A stretch of DNA of 64,000 nucleotides from JAOUEA01 sp035711865 (lineage in GTDB: Bacteria; Actinomycetota; UBA4738; HRBIN12). Of the stretch, positions 41,458 through 50,350 are shown piece after piece. The notes under the pieces were generated by a model. The model saw nothing but the letters and a program-made list of their open reading frames with translations. It was not told the DNA's origin and did no database searches. The DNA is taken from positions 9,897 to 73,896 of the forward strand of contig DASTBT010000004.1 in assembly GCA_035711865.1 (NCBI GenBank). The letters run 5' to 3'. The position numbers and the translations under genes are program-made. Position 1 is the stretch's first letter. The number at the start of each line of letters is the position of its first letter.

Positions 41458-42429
41458 GTGACCCACATCGCGGCGACATCGTTCGGCGCCCCGCTGCCCC
41501 CCGGCGGCACGATCGGCGTCTGCTCGCCCAGCGGCCCCTTCTACAACCGAAGCGACATCGAGCGCCCCGTGGAGTGGTGGCAGGATCGCGGCTTCCGGGT
41601 GCGGCTCAGCGACGGCGTCTGGGCCCAGGACGACTATGTTGCCGGCACACCCAGACAACGTGCGGCCGATCTCAACGCGTTGTTCGCGGACCCCGAGGTC
41701 GATGCGATCCAGGTGCTCTGGGGGGGCACCGGGGCGCTGCAGATCCTCGAGCATCTCGATTTCGACGTGATCGGCGCCAACCCCAAGGCGCTGATGGGTT
41801 ACTCCGACATCACGAACCTGCACGTCGCGATCCGGCAGCGCACCGGCCTCGCAACGTTCCACGGGCCGGGGCTCGGCTCGATGGGCATCCCGGAACGCAC
41901 GGCCTTCACCTGGGACTCGGCGCTCGATGCGCTCATGAAGGGGGGCGCGGGCGAAGTGCCCCGGGACCCGGACGACCCGTACGTGCGGGCCATCGCACCG
42001 GGCAGGGTCACCGCGCCCATCGTGGGGGGCAACCTCTTCACGTTGGTGCACCTGTTCGGCACGCCGTTCGAGCCGGAGTTCGACGGCGCCATCCTGTTCT
42101 TCGAGGAGGTACACGAGCCGACCTACATCATCGAGGTTCATCTCGAACAGCTCCGTTTGGCCGGCAAGTTCGACGGTATCGCCGGAGTGGTGATCGGGGA
42201 GATGAAGGACTGCGGGTGGAGCGAGCAGCGGCCCGAGACCCCGCGCGACCGCTCCCTCGAGGATGCGTTCGAGCGCCATCTGGCCGGGCTGGGCGTGCCC
42301 GTGCTCTACAAGCTCCCGCTGGGCCACGGGAAGCACCTGGCGTCGATCCCGTTGGGGGTCACCTCGACGCTGGACGCGGATGCCCGCGCACTCATGATCG
42401 ACGAACCGGGGGTCAGGCCACGTGCGTAA
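41458..42429 (+). CDS. S66-family LD-carboxypeptidase-like serine peptidase
   Basis: The product has 323 residues. The nucleophile Ser is in LMGYSDITNL (S116); VCSPSGP and WGGTGALQIL come earlier. The later Glu and His of the triad are in FFEEVHEPTYI and LGHGKHLAS. S66 includes L,D-carboxypeptidases that recycle muropeptides and MccF enzymes that cleave toxic peptide-nucleotides. It is a cytoplasmic-type protein without a signal. It leads straight into an oligopeptide-type ABC transporter (60 nt), suggesting it processes what the transporter brings in. The start is GTG; a 161-nt gap upstream may hold the promoter. Confidence 0.85.
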   Translation: MTHIAATSFGAPLPPGGTIGVCSPSGPFYNRSDIERPVEWWQDRGFRVRLSDGVWAQDDYVAGTPRQRAADLNALFADPEVDAIQVLWGGTGALQILEHLDFDVIGANPKALMGYSDITNLHVAIRQRTGLATFHGPGLGSMGIPERTAFTWDSALDALMKGGAGEVPRDPDDPYVRAIAPGRVTAPIVGGNLFTLVHLFGTPFEPEFDGAILFFEEVHEPTYIIEVHLEQLRLAGKFDGIAGVVIGEMKDCGWSEQRPETPRDRSLEDAFERHLAGLGVPVLYKLPLGHGKHLASIPLGVTSTLDADARALMIDEPGVRPRA

Positions 42430-42442
42430 CACTCAGCAAGAC

Positions 42443-42458
42443 CGGCCGGTACCGGCCG
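42443..42458. promoter_or_regulatory. Perfect 16-bp palindrome before the binding-protein gene
   Basis: CGGCCGGTACCGGCCG is self-complementary and lies 31 nt before the ATG of the solute-binding protein, upstream of its GAGGAGG Shine-Dalgarno. It could be an operator for a dimeric regulator or a short stem in the S66-transporter mRNA. A 16-bp perfect palindrome can arise by chance in GC-rich DNA, so the call is tentative. Confidence 0.4.
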
Positions 42459-42489
42459 AGACCACGGCTGCACGACGAGGAGGCGCGGC

Positions 42490-44334
42490 ATGAGGACAGC
42501 CCGATGGGCCGCATCGATGATCGCGGGATCGATGGTGGTGGGGATGCTGGCATCGACGGCGTTCGCCCAGAGCGAGAGCCCCGCAGAGGACCAGGATCTG
42601 ACCTTCATCGTGGGCTATACGCAGCCCGCCGTGACCCTGAACCCGTTCAAGCAGATCCTCACGTCAGAGTACGAGGTCAACAGCCTGCAGTATCCGATGC
42701 TGTTCAACTTCGACAAGGACACGCTCGTGGCAGCGACCGGCGGGCTCGCCGAGGAACTGCCGAGCGTGGAGAACGGCGGCATCTCCGACGACGGCCTCAC
42801 GTACACGATCAAGATCCGTGACGGCCTGACGTGGAGCGACGGCGAGCCGATCACAGCGCATGACGTCGCGTACACCTTCAACACGATCCTCGACCTCGGG
42901 TTCACGAACTTCACCAACTACCTCCCCTTCACCGACACGATCGAGGCGCCCGACGACACGACGCTCGTGTGGTCGACCACCAAACCGACGTCGGCGCCGT
43001 TCGTACCGCCCTGGATCTTCATCGTGCCCGAGCACGTCTGGAGCCAGTACGAGACGAAGGAAGAGATCCGCAATGCCGAGGTCAACCTCGAGCCGGTCGT
43101 GGCCGGACCGTTCCAGGTCACCGAGTACAAGGACGAGGAGTCCGTCACGATGGAGAACATCCCGGGCGAAAGCTGGCTCGGGGAGCCCCAAATCGACACG
43201 GTGATCTACCAGTTCTTCCAGAACAACGAGACGATGGTGCAGGCGCTCAAGCAGGGGACCATCGACTTCGCCGAGGACATCCCCTCCGACCTGTTCCGGT
43301 CGCTCGAAGCGGAACCGAACATCGAAACGAATGCCGGAGCGGCGCTCCAATACGCACAGCTGAGCTTCAACATGTGCTTCGAGCAGAACGTCTGCTCGGC
43401 GCCGGATTCCACGAGCACGGGACCGAAGTACTTCCAGGATCGCGTCGTACGACAGGCCGTGGCGATGGCCATCGATCGACAGGCGATCGTCGACCGCATC
43501 AAGGGAGGGTACGGCACACCCGGCACGACGATGGTCGGCCCGACCGCGGCGTACTGGCACTGGGAACCGCCTGAGCCGTATCCGTTCGATATCGAAGGTG
43601 CGAACGAGCTCCTCGAGGGGGCCGGATACACCGATTCCGACGGCGATGGCGTTCGCAACGATCCGGCCAGCGGCGACAACCTCGAGTGGCGCTTCTACGT
43701 CCCCACAGATGACTCCGATCGCGTGAAGGCCACCAGGCTGATCGCCGGATGGCTGAACCAGATCGGGATCAAGACCTCGCCTCAGCCGGTCACGGTGGCG
43801 AAGATCACCGACATCTGGTACGCGAACGACTACGACATCTACTCATGGGGCTGGGGGCCGGACCCCGATCCTGACTTCATCTTGTCGACGTACACGACCG
43901 ATCAGTGTCTCGTGTGGAGCGACACCTGCTGGTCCAACGAGGAATACGACCGACTCTATACGGAGCAGCAGACCGCATCCACGATCGAGGAGCGCAAGGC
44001 GATCATCGAGGAGATGCAGCAGATCTTCTACGAAGAGGTCCCCCAGATCGTCCTCTACAACTGGAACGACCTCCAGGCCTACCGATCCGACCGGTGGGAG
44101 GGCTTCGTGCGTTCCCCGCAGCCCGATGCCGAGGGCAATGGCGGCAGCTTGCTGTACCAGTACACGAACTACTCGTACATCTCGATCCGGCCGGTCAGCG
44201 AGTCGGCAGGTACCGTTGGCGGCAGCGGCGGCATCCCTGCATGGATGTGGGGCGCGATCGCCGTGGCGGCCGTCGTGGTGGTCGGCGGGGTCGTGATGGC
44301 TCGCCGGCGTCGCGACGACGAGGACCTGGCGTGA
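42490..44334 (+). CDS. Family 5 peptide-type solute-binding protein with C-terminal membrane anchor
   Basis: The product has 614 residues: a signal peptide (about 1-26, ending TAFAQ), an SBP_bac_5 domain (LTYTIKIRDGLTWSDGEPITAHDV, split over about 95-118; later RQAVAMAIDRQAIVDRI), then a Gly/Ser linker and a C-terminal helix (about 582-602) with RRRRDDEDLA. There is no lipobox Cys, so the C-terminal helix probably ties it to the outer face of the membrane in place of lipidation. It binds peptides or similar solutes for the permeases that follow. The S66 peptidase upstream hints at a peptide cargo. Confidence 0.9.
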   Translation: MRTARWAASMIAGSMVVGMLASTAFAQSESPAEDQDLTFIVGYTQPAVTLNPFKQILTSEYEVNSLQYPMLFNFDKDTLVAATGGLAEELPSVENGGISDDGLTYTIKIRDGLTWSDGEPITAHDVAYTFNTILDLGFTNFTNYLPFTDTIEAPDDTTLVWSTTKPTSAPFVPPWIFIVPEHVWSQYETKEEIRNAEVNLEPVVAGPFQVTEYKDEESVTMENIPGESWLGEPQIDTVIYQFFQNNETMVQALKQGTIDFAEDIPSDLFRSLEAEPNIETNAGAALQYAQLSFNMCFEQNVCSAPDSTSTGPKYFQDRVVRQAVAMAIDRQAIVDRIKGGYGTPGTTMVGPTAAYWHWEPPEPYPFDIEGANELLEGAGYTDSDGDGVRNDPASGDNLEWRFYVPTDDSDRVKATRLIAGWLNQIGIKTSPQPVTVAKITDIWYANDYDIYSWGWGPDPDPDFILSTYTTDQCLVWSDTCWSNEEYDRLYTEQQTASTIEERKAIIEEMQQIFYEEVPQIVLYNWNDLQAYRSDRWEGFVRSPQPDAEGNGGSLLYQYTNYSYISIRPVSESAGTVGGSGGIPAWMWGAIAVAAVVVVGGVVMARRRRDDEDLA

Positions 44335-44372
44335 GGGTCGAGGGCTAGCCGACCGCGAGGAGTGACGGCAGC

Positions 44373-45359
44373 GTGGGGAGTCGCCGGTACGTCCTGAAGA
44401 AGGTCGCCCAGGCACTCCTCACGTTGTTCTTCGTGCTCGTCTTCAACTTCTTCTTGTTCCGGATCCTGCCGTCGGATCCCGTGAAGTTCCTCACACGTGG
44501 AGCGGGGCTGCAGATCAACGCGGCCGAGCAACAGGAACTGCTACGCGAGTTCGGTCTGGACAAACCGGTCTTCCCGGGACAGTTCATCGACTACATGGGC
44601 GACACGCTGCGCCTCGATTTCGGCACGTCGCTCACCGTGCAGTCGGGGCGGCCGGTGCTCGAGGTCTTCACCGGCTTCATGTGGCCGACCCTGCTGCTCG
44701 TCGGGGTCTCGACGGTCACCGCGGCGTTGCTGGGCATCTGGATGGGCATCCGGGCGGGATGGCGCCGAGGGGGCTATTTCGACCGGACGTCGATGGGTGT
44801 GTCGCTCGTGTTCTATTCGATGCCCGAGTTCTGGCTCGGGATGCTGCTGCTGATCCTATTCTCCGTGAACCTCGGCTGGTTCCCGGTGGCCGGGCGCGAG
44901 ACCCTCGGCGCCAACTACACGGGGTTCGCGGCGCTCGCCGACACGCTGAACCACCTGTTCCTGCCGGCGCTGACGCTCACACTCGCCTACATGGGCGAGT
45001 ACTACCTCGTGATGCGCTCGTCGCTGCTCGACGTGCTCGGTGAGGACTTCATCCAGACGGCGCGCGCCAAGGGCGTGCGGGAGAAGCTCGTGCTGAACCG
45101 ACACGCCGTGCGCAACGCCCTGCTGCCAACGATCAGCCTGATCGCGTTGTCGTTCGGGTTCGTGCTCGGCGGGGCGATCACGGTCGAGGTCGTGTTCAGC
45201 TACAAGGGGCTCGGCGGCCTGACCTACGAGGCGATCCAGAGCCAGGATTTCCCGCTGCTGCAGGCGATCTTCCTGTTCGCGAGCGCCGCCGTGATCTTCA
45301 TGAACCTGCTCGCCGATCTCGTCTACGGGCACTTCGACCCCCGGGTCCAGGAGGCATGA
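44373..45359 (+). CDS. Oligopeptide-type ABC permease, DppB family
   Basis: This 328-residue permease has the DppB-type N-terminal helix and LPSDPVKFL, six helices in total, and the EAA coupling loop EDFIQTARAKGVREKLVLNRHAVRNALLP (split at about 225-253) that contacts the ATPase. It pairs with the DppC-type permease downstream. The start is GTG at 44373, 38 nt after the binding protein, and the next gene begins 1 nt after the stop. Confidence 0.9.
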   Translation: MGSRRYVLKKVAQALLTLFFVLVFNFFLFRILPSDPVKFLTRGAGLQINAAEQQELLREFGLDKPVFPGQFIDYMGDTLRLDFGTSLTVQSGRPVLEVFTGFMWPTLLLVGVSTVTAALLGIWMGIRAGWRRGGYFDRTSMGVSLVFYSMPEFWLGMLLLILFSVNLGWFPVAGRETLGANYTGFAALADTLNHLFLPALTLTLAYMGEYYLVMRSSLLDVLGEDFIQTARAKGVREKLVLNRHAVRNALLPTISLIALSFGFVLGGAITVEVVFSYKGLGGLTYEAIQSQDFPLLQAIFLFASAAVIFMNLLADLVYGHFDPRVQEA

Positions 45360-45360
45360 C

Positions 45361-46323
45361 ATGCAAGCGCCGCCACTGAAACCGGGGGGCGATCCGCAGA
45401 TCATCGCGCCCCGGACCCCGGAGAGCCTTCCCGAGCTCCGCAGCCCCCGCCGTATCCGCTGGACCCGACGGCGCATCGCCCTGAAGCGCTTCTGGAGGCA
45501 GTACCGCCGCAGCAAGATGGGCCTGGCCGGCCTCGCGATCCTGATCTTCTTCATCGGCATGGCGATCTTCGCGGTGGTCGCCGACCCCTCCGGAGCGGAC
45601 CCCTCGCAGACCAGCGGCCCGGTGCTGTCGCCGCCCTCGCGCGAGTATCCGCTCGGTACCGACGACTTCGGTCTGTCGGTGCTCACGCTCGTGGTCCAGG
45701 GCTCGAAGATCTCGCTGCTCGTCGGGCTGACGGCGAGCGTGATCTCGATGTCGATCGGCGCGACGGTCGGCATCGTCGCGGGCTACCGAGGCGGCGCGAT
45801 CGACACGTTCCTGATGCGGGTGACCGACTTCGGGCTCGTGATCCCGTGGCTCGTGCTCGCGATCGTGCTCGCGAGCATCATCGGTCAGTCGCTCGGCGCG
45901 ATCATTCTCGTGATCGGCGTGACGTCGTGGCCGGCGACGGCGCGACTCGTGCGCGCCCAGGTGCTGTCCATCCGCGAACGCCCCTACATCGAGCGGGCGC
46001 GGGCGCTCGGCGCATCGAATCGGCACATGATCTGGCACCACGTGCTGCCGAACTCGATGCCCGTGATCTTCGCGAACACGATCCTCACGATCGCGATCGC
46101 TATCCTGTCCGAGGCGGCGCTCACCTTCCTCGGTCTCGGCGACCCCACGAACCCGTCGTGGGGCTCGATGCTCGACGCCGCTACCGAGGCCGGCGCGACC
46201 ACGCTCGGGGCGTGGTGGTGGATCGGCGCGCCCGGAGTGTGCATCACACTGGTCGTGCTGGCGTTCACGATGTGTGGATTCGCGATGGACGAGATCATCA
46301 ACCCGAAGCTGAGGGATCGATGA
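45361..46323 (+). CDS. Oligopeptide-type ABC permease, DppC family
   Basis: The product has 320 residues. A long cytoplasmic N-terminal tail (about 55 residues, ending RRSKMGLAG) and the first helix are typical of DppC/OppC. The periplasmic loop contains EYPLGTDDFGLSVL and the EAA loop reads RERPYIERARALGASNRHMI. It forms the second half of the channel and is tightly packed between the DppB-type gene and the first ATPase. Confidence 0.9.
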   Translation: MQAPPLKPGGDPQIIAPRTPESLPELRSPRRIRWTRRRIALKRFWRQYRRSKMGLAGLAILIFFIGMAIFAVVADPSGADPSQTSGPVLSPPSREYPLGTDDFGLSVLTLVVQGSKISLLVGLTASVISMSIGATVGIVAGYRGGAIDTFLMRVTDFGLVIPWLVLAIVLASIIGQSLGAIILVIGVTSWPATARLVRAQVLSIRERPYIERARALGASNRHMIWHHVLPNSMPVIFANTILTIAIAILSEAALTFLGLGDPTNPSWGSMLDAATEAGATTLGAWWWIGAPGVCITLVVLAFTMCGFAMDEIINPKLRDR

Positions 46324-46345
46324 ACGTCACCCGGGGAGCGTGCGC

Positions 46346-47335
46346 ATGAACGACGTCCTCACGCTGGACGACGTCCACATCACCTACCACACGTCGAGCG
46401 GCGGCGTGCCAGCGGTCCGCGGCGTCGACATGACCGTGCGCAAGGGCGAGGTGGTTGGCCTCGCCGGCGAGTCCGGGTGCGGGAAATCGACGATCGCCGG
46501 CGCGATCCTGCGCCTGCTCCCGTCGAAGACCAAGATCGAGGGCACGATCACGCTCGACGGCGAGAACGTGCTCGAGATGAAGCCCGGCCGGCTCCGCGCC
46601 GTGCGATGGACAGGGGCCTCGATCATCTTCCAGGGCGCGATGCACGCGCTGAACCCGGTGAAGAGCGTCGGCGACCAGATCGCCGAGGCGATCGTCGTGC
46701 ACCAGCAGTCCGCCGGAAGGGAGGCCCGCGTGCGTGTGGGGAGCCTGCTCGAGCAGGTCGGGCTGCCGTCGCGCCGTATGCAGGACTACCCGCACGAGCT
46801 CTCCGGCGGCCAGAAGCAGCGCGTGATGATCGCGATGGCCCTGGCCTGCTCACCCTCGCTCGTGATCGCCGACGAGCCGACGACCGCGCTCGACGTGATG
46901 GTGCAGGCGCAGGTGCTGCGGCTGATGAAGGAGCTCCAACGCGAGCTCGGCCTGTCGATGATCTTCATCACCCACGACCTGTCGGTGCTCGTCGAGACGT
47001 CCGATCGGCTCGCGATCATGTACGCCGGGAAGATCGTCGAGGAAGGCCCCGCCGACAAGGTGTTCCACTCGCCCCAGCACCCCTACACCGAGGCGCTGGC
47101 CGCTGCCTTCCCCGAGATCGGCGACGACCGGTTCCGCGGCAAGCCGATGGGGCTCGGAGGCGATCCGCCCGACCCCGCCGACGTGCCGTCGGGATGCTCG
47201 TTCCACCCACGGTGCCCGAAGGCGTTCGAGGACTGCCCGACGATCGAACCGGACCTCTACCCGGCCGGCGAAGGGCGTCGAGCGGCGTGCCTGCTCGTGC
47301 CGGCGGCGAAGGATCGCGCCGGAGCACCCGCATGA
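46346..47335 (+). CDS. Oligopeptide-type ABC ATPase, DppD family
   Basis: This 329-residue ATPase has Walker A GESGCGKST, signature LSGGQKQR, Walker B SLVIADEPTTALDV and H-loop FITHDLSV. The C-terminal Cys/Pro extension (CSFHPRCPKAFEDCP ... CLL) is the one that in some Dpp/Opp ATPases holds an iron-sulfur cluster. The ATG at 46346 is preferred (GGGGAG about 8 nt before it); an in-frame GTG lies at 46340. Its stop overlaps the second ATPase (ATGA). Confidence 0.92.
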   Translation: MNDVLTLDDVHITYHTSSGGVPAVRGVDMTVRKGEVVGLAGESGCGKSTIAGAILRLLPSKTKIEGTITLDGENVLEMKPGRLRAVRWTGASIIFQGAMHALNPVKSVGDQIAEAIVVHQQSAGREARVRVGSLLEQVGLPSRRMQDYPHELSGGQKQRVMIAMALACSPSLVIADEPTTALDVMVQAQVLRLMKELQRELGLSMIFITHDLSVLVETSDRLAIMYAGKIVEEGPADKVFHSPQHPYTEALAAAFPEIGDDRFRGKPMGLGGDPPDPADVPSGCSFHPRCPKAFEDCPTIEPDLYPAGEGRRAACLLVPAAKDRAGAPA

Positions 47336-48414
47336 GCCAAGCCGAAACCACCACCGCCCGCCCGCCCGACCCGTCCGAGCCCGAGGTCGTGGTCGAGGTC
47401 CGCGACCTGCGGGTCACGTTCCAGGGTCGGGTGGGCTTCTTCGAGGGGCTGCGCGGCAAGAAGGGCACCCTCTCGCGCGCGGTCGACGGTGTGTCATTCG
47501 AGCTCAGGCGCGGCGAGGTCATGGCCCTCGCCGGGGAATCCGGCTGCGGCAAGACCACGATGGCCCGGGCGATCATGGGTCTGCAGCCCGTCGACGGAGG
47601 CGAGATCCTGTACGAAGGCAAGCCGCTCCCGCGCGATCTCAAGCCGTACCGTCGAGAGGTCCAGATGGTGTTCCAGGATCCGACGGGCACGTTGAACCCG
47701 CGCCAGACGATCTACGAGATCATCGCCGAGGGGCTTCGCATCCACGGCATCGACCGTGGGCCCGACGACGAACCGGAGGAGCAGCTCGTGGCGCGAGCGC
47801 TCTCACGGGCCGGGCTGCGTCCGCCGGAGCGGTTCTTCCTGCGCTACCCGCACGAGCTCTCGGGCGGACAGCGACAACGGGTCGTGATCGCCGGTGCCCT
47901 GGTGCTGGAGCCCGAGGTGATCGTGGCCGACGAGCCGGTCTCGAACCTCGATGCCTCGGTACGGGGAGAGATCCTGCAGCTGCTGATGAAGCTGCGCGAC
48001 GACCTCCACCTGACGATCATCATCGTCACGCACGACCTCGGCCTCGCGTGGACGGTGGCCGACCGCGTCGCGATCATGTACCTCGGCCGCATCGTCGAGA
48101 TCGGCCCGGCCGAGGAGGTGCTGCTGCGCCCCGAGCATCCCTACACGAAGGCCTTGCTCGACGTCGTGCCGGAAGCCGGGGGCCTCGAACGACCGGTCCT
48201 CACGGGAGAGCCGCCCGATCCCACCCGTATCCCGCCGGGATGCCGCTTCCATCCTCGCTGCCCCGTGGTCGTCTCGGGCCGGGCGGCCGAGCTCGGGATC
48301 GAGGACCGATGCCGCACCGAAGACCTCGCGTTGCAGGACGTCGCGCCGGGACACGCCTCGGCGTGCTATGAAGCGTTCGCTCGGCACGGCCTGCAAGCGA
48401 CCGCCGCGGGCTGA
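47332..48414 (+). CDS. Oligopeptide-type ABC ATPase, DppF family
   Basis: The product has 360 residues: Walker A GESGCGKTT, signature LSGGQRQR, Walker B VIVADEPVSNLDAS, H-loop IVTHDLGL, and the C-terminal CRFHPRCPVVVSGRA extension. It completes a five-gene transporter (binding protein, two permeases, two ATPases) with the same direction and 1-40 nt spacing. An inserted segment FFEGLRGKKG near 34-43 before Walker A is typical of DppF-type partners. Confidence 0.92.
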   Translation: MSQAETTTARPPDPSEPEVVVEVRDLRVTFQGRVGFFEGLRGKKGTLSRAVDGVSFELRRGEVMALAGESGCGKTTMARAIMGLQPVDGGEILYEGKPLPRDLKPYRREVQMVFQDPTGTLNPRQTIYEIIAEGLRIHGIDRGPDDEPEEQLVARALSRAGLRPPERFFLRYPHELSGGQRQRVVIAGALVLEPEVIVADEPVSNLDASVRGEILQLLMKLRDDLHLTIIIVTHDLGLAWTVADRVAIMYLGRIVEIGPAEEVLLRPEHPYTKALLDVVPEAGGLERPVLTGEPPDPTRIPPGCRFHPRCPVVVSGRAAELGIEDRCRTEDLALQDVAPGHASACYEAFARHGLQATAAG

Positions 48415-48419
48415 TCGGA

Positions 48420-49115
48420 TCAGGACACGGCCGAGCCCGTCTCGGGCGCGGTCGGCGTGCCGTCGGAGGCCTCGTCGCCCTTCAGCACCCCGAGGATCGC
48501 TTCCATCTCGGTATCGGACACCTTGGCGTCGCGGGCGGGATCGCCGGCCTCCTGCGCGCGGACCGTCGCGAGCATCGTGCGGAGATTGGACTCGGCCATC
48601 TCGGCCCGCGACTCGAGCTCGCGAACCTTCTCGGCCAGTCCGCGCGCCCGACCCTCGGCCTCGTCACGCGCCTGACGCGCTTCGCGGGTCTCTTCACGTG
48701 CGGAGCGGAGCGCCGCTCGCATCTCGGCCGATTCCCGTCCCACCTCGACCAGACGGTCGACGACCGCCCGACCGAAGTCCGAGTAGCGAGCCGCGCCGGC
48801 GTCCGCCCGCCGAGCCCCCGTGATCGCTCGGGAGCGCCCGGACTTCCGCGGGCGGCGGCCGATCGATTCCTTCTCCCCGGCGGCGACCGGGCGGACCTCG
48901 AGCAGCCGATAGGAACCCTGCGCGGGCTCGAGTCGCTTCCGCGCGATCAGGGCGCGGACCGCGCGAGCGGTCGAGAGCGCGTCGGGGAACCCCAGCTCCC
49001 GCCCGATCTCGGCGGGCGTCACAGCCATCACGTCGCCGACGGCCGTCCGCGTGGCGACAGCCGACAGGAAGGCGTTGACCCGATCGAGGCTCTGCTCGTT
49101 CACGCTGGGTATCAT
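48420..49115 (-). CDS. Winged-helix/coiled-coil protein of unknown function
   Basis: The product has 231 residues. The N-terminal part (about 3-75, TPAEIGRELGFPDALSTARAVRALIARKRLEP) looks like a helix-turn-helix domain with a wing. A basic linker (RRPRKSGRSR) and a long charged coiled coil (about 115-195, AEMRAALRSAREETREA) follow, then an acidic tail. It may be a DNA-binding regulator or a nucleoid-type protein. It is convergent with the ATPase gene and divergent from the CoA-transferase (74 nt apart). The ATG at 49115 was chosen because the longer frame upstream has no homology-like pattern. Confidence 0.68.
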   Translation of the reverse strand: MIPSVNEQSLDRVNAFLSAVATRTAVGDVMAVTPAEIGRELGFPDALSTARAVRALIARKRLEPAQGSYRLLEVRPVAAGEKESIGRRPRKSGRSRAITGARRADAGAARYSDFGRAVVDRLVEVGRESAEMRAALRSAREETREARQARDEAEGRARGLAEKVRELESRAEMAESNLRTMLATVRAQEAGDPARDAKVSDTEMEAILGVLKGDEASDGTPTAPETGSAVS

Positions 49116-49189
49116 GCCCGACCGCGGGCGACACGGCCAGTGGGGTTGCATCGGAACGCTCCACCCCATCCGACAGATAGGCTGCACGC

Positions 49190-50350
49190 ATGACGGGGCG
49201 TTTCGGCACAACACCTCCGACACCGCTCGCCGGCCTGCGCATCCTGGATCTGTCGCGCGTGCTCGCCGGTCCCCTCGCGACGATGATCCTCGGCGACCTC
49301 GGGGCCGACGTGATCAAGGTCGAGCGCCCCGGAGACGGCGACGACACCCGCGGATGGGGCCCGCCGTTCGCCGGCGACGACGCCGCCTATTTCCTGTCGC
49401 TCAATCGGAACAAGCGTTCCATCGCGCTCGACCTGCGATCGGCCGCCGGGGTCGACCGCGTCCGCGGGCTGGCATCGGACGCCGACGTGCTGATCGAGAA
49501 TTTTCGGCCCCGCTTGATGCGGGAGCTGGGCCTGGCGCTCGGGGACCTGCGCGGGGCGAACCCGCGCCTGGTGACCTGCTCACTGACCGCCTTCGGCGAC
49601 GATGTCCCCGGAAGCGCCGCCCGCCCCGGCTACGACATCATCGTCCAAGCGCTCAGCGGCCTCATGAGTGTGACCGGCGAGCCCGGCGGCGAGCCCGTGA
49701 AGGCGGGCGTCGCCCTCCTCGACGTGGTGACCGGGCTCCAGGCGGCGATCGGCATCCTGGCGGCGCTCGCCGAGCGTGACCGGACCGGCCTGGGGCGCCA
49801 TGTCAGCGTGGCACTGTTCGACGCAAGCGTCGCCGCGATGGTGAATCAGGCGGCCAACACCCTGATCGGCGGCATCGTGCCGACGCCGCTGGGCACGCAG
49901 CATCCCAACATCGTGCCGTACCAGGCCTTCCATGCCTCGGATCGCCCATTCATCCTCGCCGCGGGCAACGACCGGCTGTTCCGGCGCTCGTGCGAGGTCA
50001 TGGGACATGCAGAGTGGGCCGACGACGCGAGATTCGTGACGAACCGGGATCGCGTGGCGAACAGGTCGGAGCTCGTCTCGATGCTCACGGCGGTGTTCGC
50101 GACCCGGCCCGCCGCGGAGTGGCTGACGGCGTTCGAGGGAGCGGCCGTGCCGTGCTCGCCGATCCGGACGATGGACGAGGTGTTCGCCTCGCCCGAGGGT
50201 GCCGCCCTCGTCGATCGCGTCGACGACCCGGGTCGCGGCGGACCGCTCCGACTCGTCGCGAACCCACTCCGTTTCGACGGGCAACGACCCGCGACGAGGC
50301 TCCCGCCGCCTTCGCTCGGCGCCGACGACGACGCCGCGTGGGAACCGTGA
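49190..50350 (+). CDS. Family III (CaiB/BaiF) CoA-transferase
   Basis: The product has 386 residues. It has GLRILDLSRVLAGPLATMILGD (the family start, in two parts), DLGADVIKVERPGDGDDTRGW, LNRNKRSIALDL and the catalytic Asp region RPGYDIIVQALSG. These enzymes move CoA between carboxylic acids; the SUGCT/glutarate type often partners glutaryl-CoA dehydrogenase. That is a possible link to gcdH in this window, 9 kb away, but it is not proven. Its stop overlaps the methyltransferase start (GTGA). Confidence 0.9.
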   Translation: MTGRFGTTPPTPLAGLRILDLSRVLAGPLATMILGDLGADVIKVERPGDGDDTRGWGPPFAGDDAAYFLSLNRNKRSIALDLRSAAGVDRVRGLASDADVLIENFRPRLMRELGLALGDLRGANPRLVTCSLTAFGDDVPGSAARPGYDIIVQALSGLMSVTGEPGGEPVKAGVALLDVVTGLQAAIGILAALAERDRTGLGRHVSVALFDASVAAMVNQAANTLIGGIVPTPLGTQHPNIVPYQAFHASDRPFILAAGNDRLFRRSCEVMGHAEWADDARFVTNRDRVANRSELVSMLTAVFATRPAAEWLTAFEGAAVPCSPIRTMDEVFASPEGAALVDRVDDPGRGGPLRLVANPLRFDGQRPATRLPPPSLGADDDAAWEP

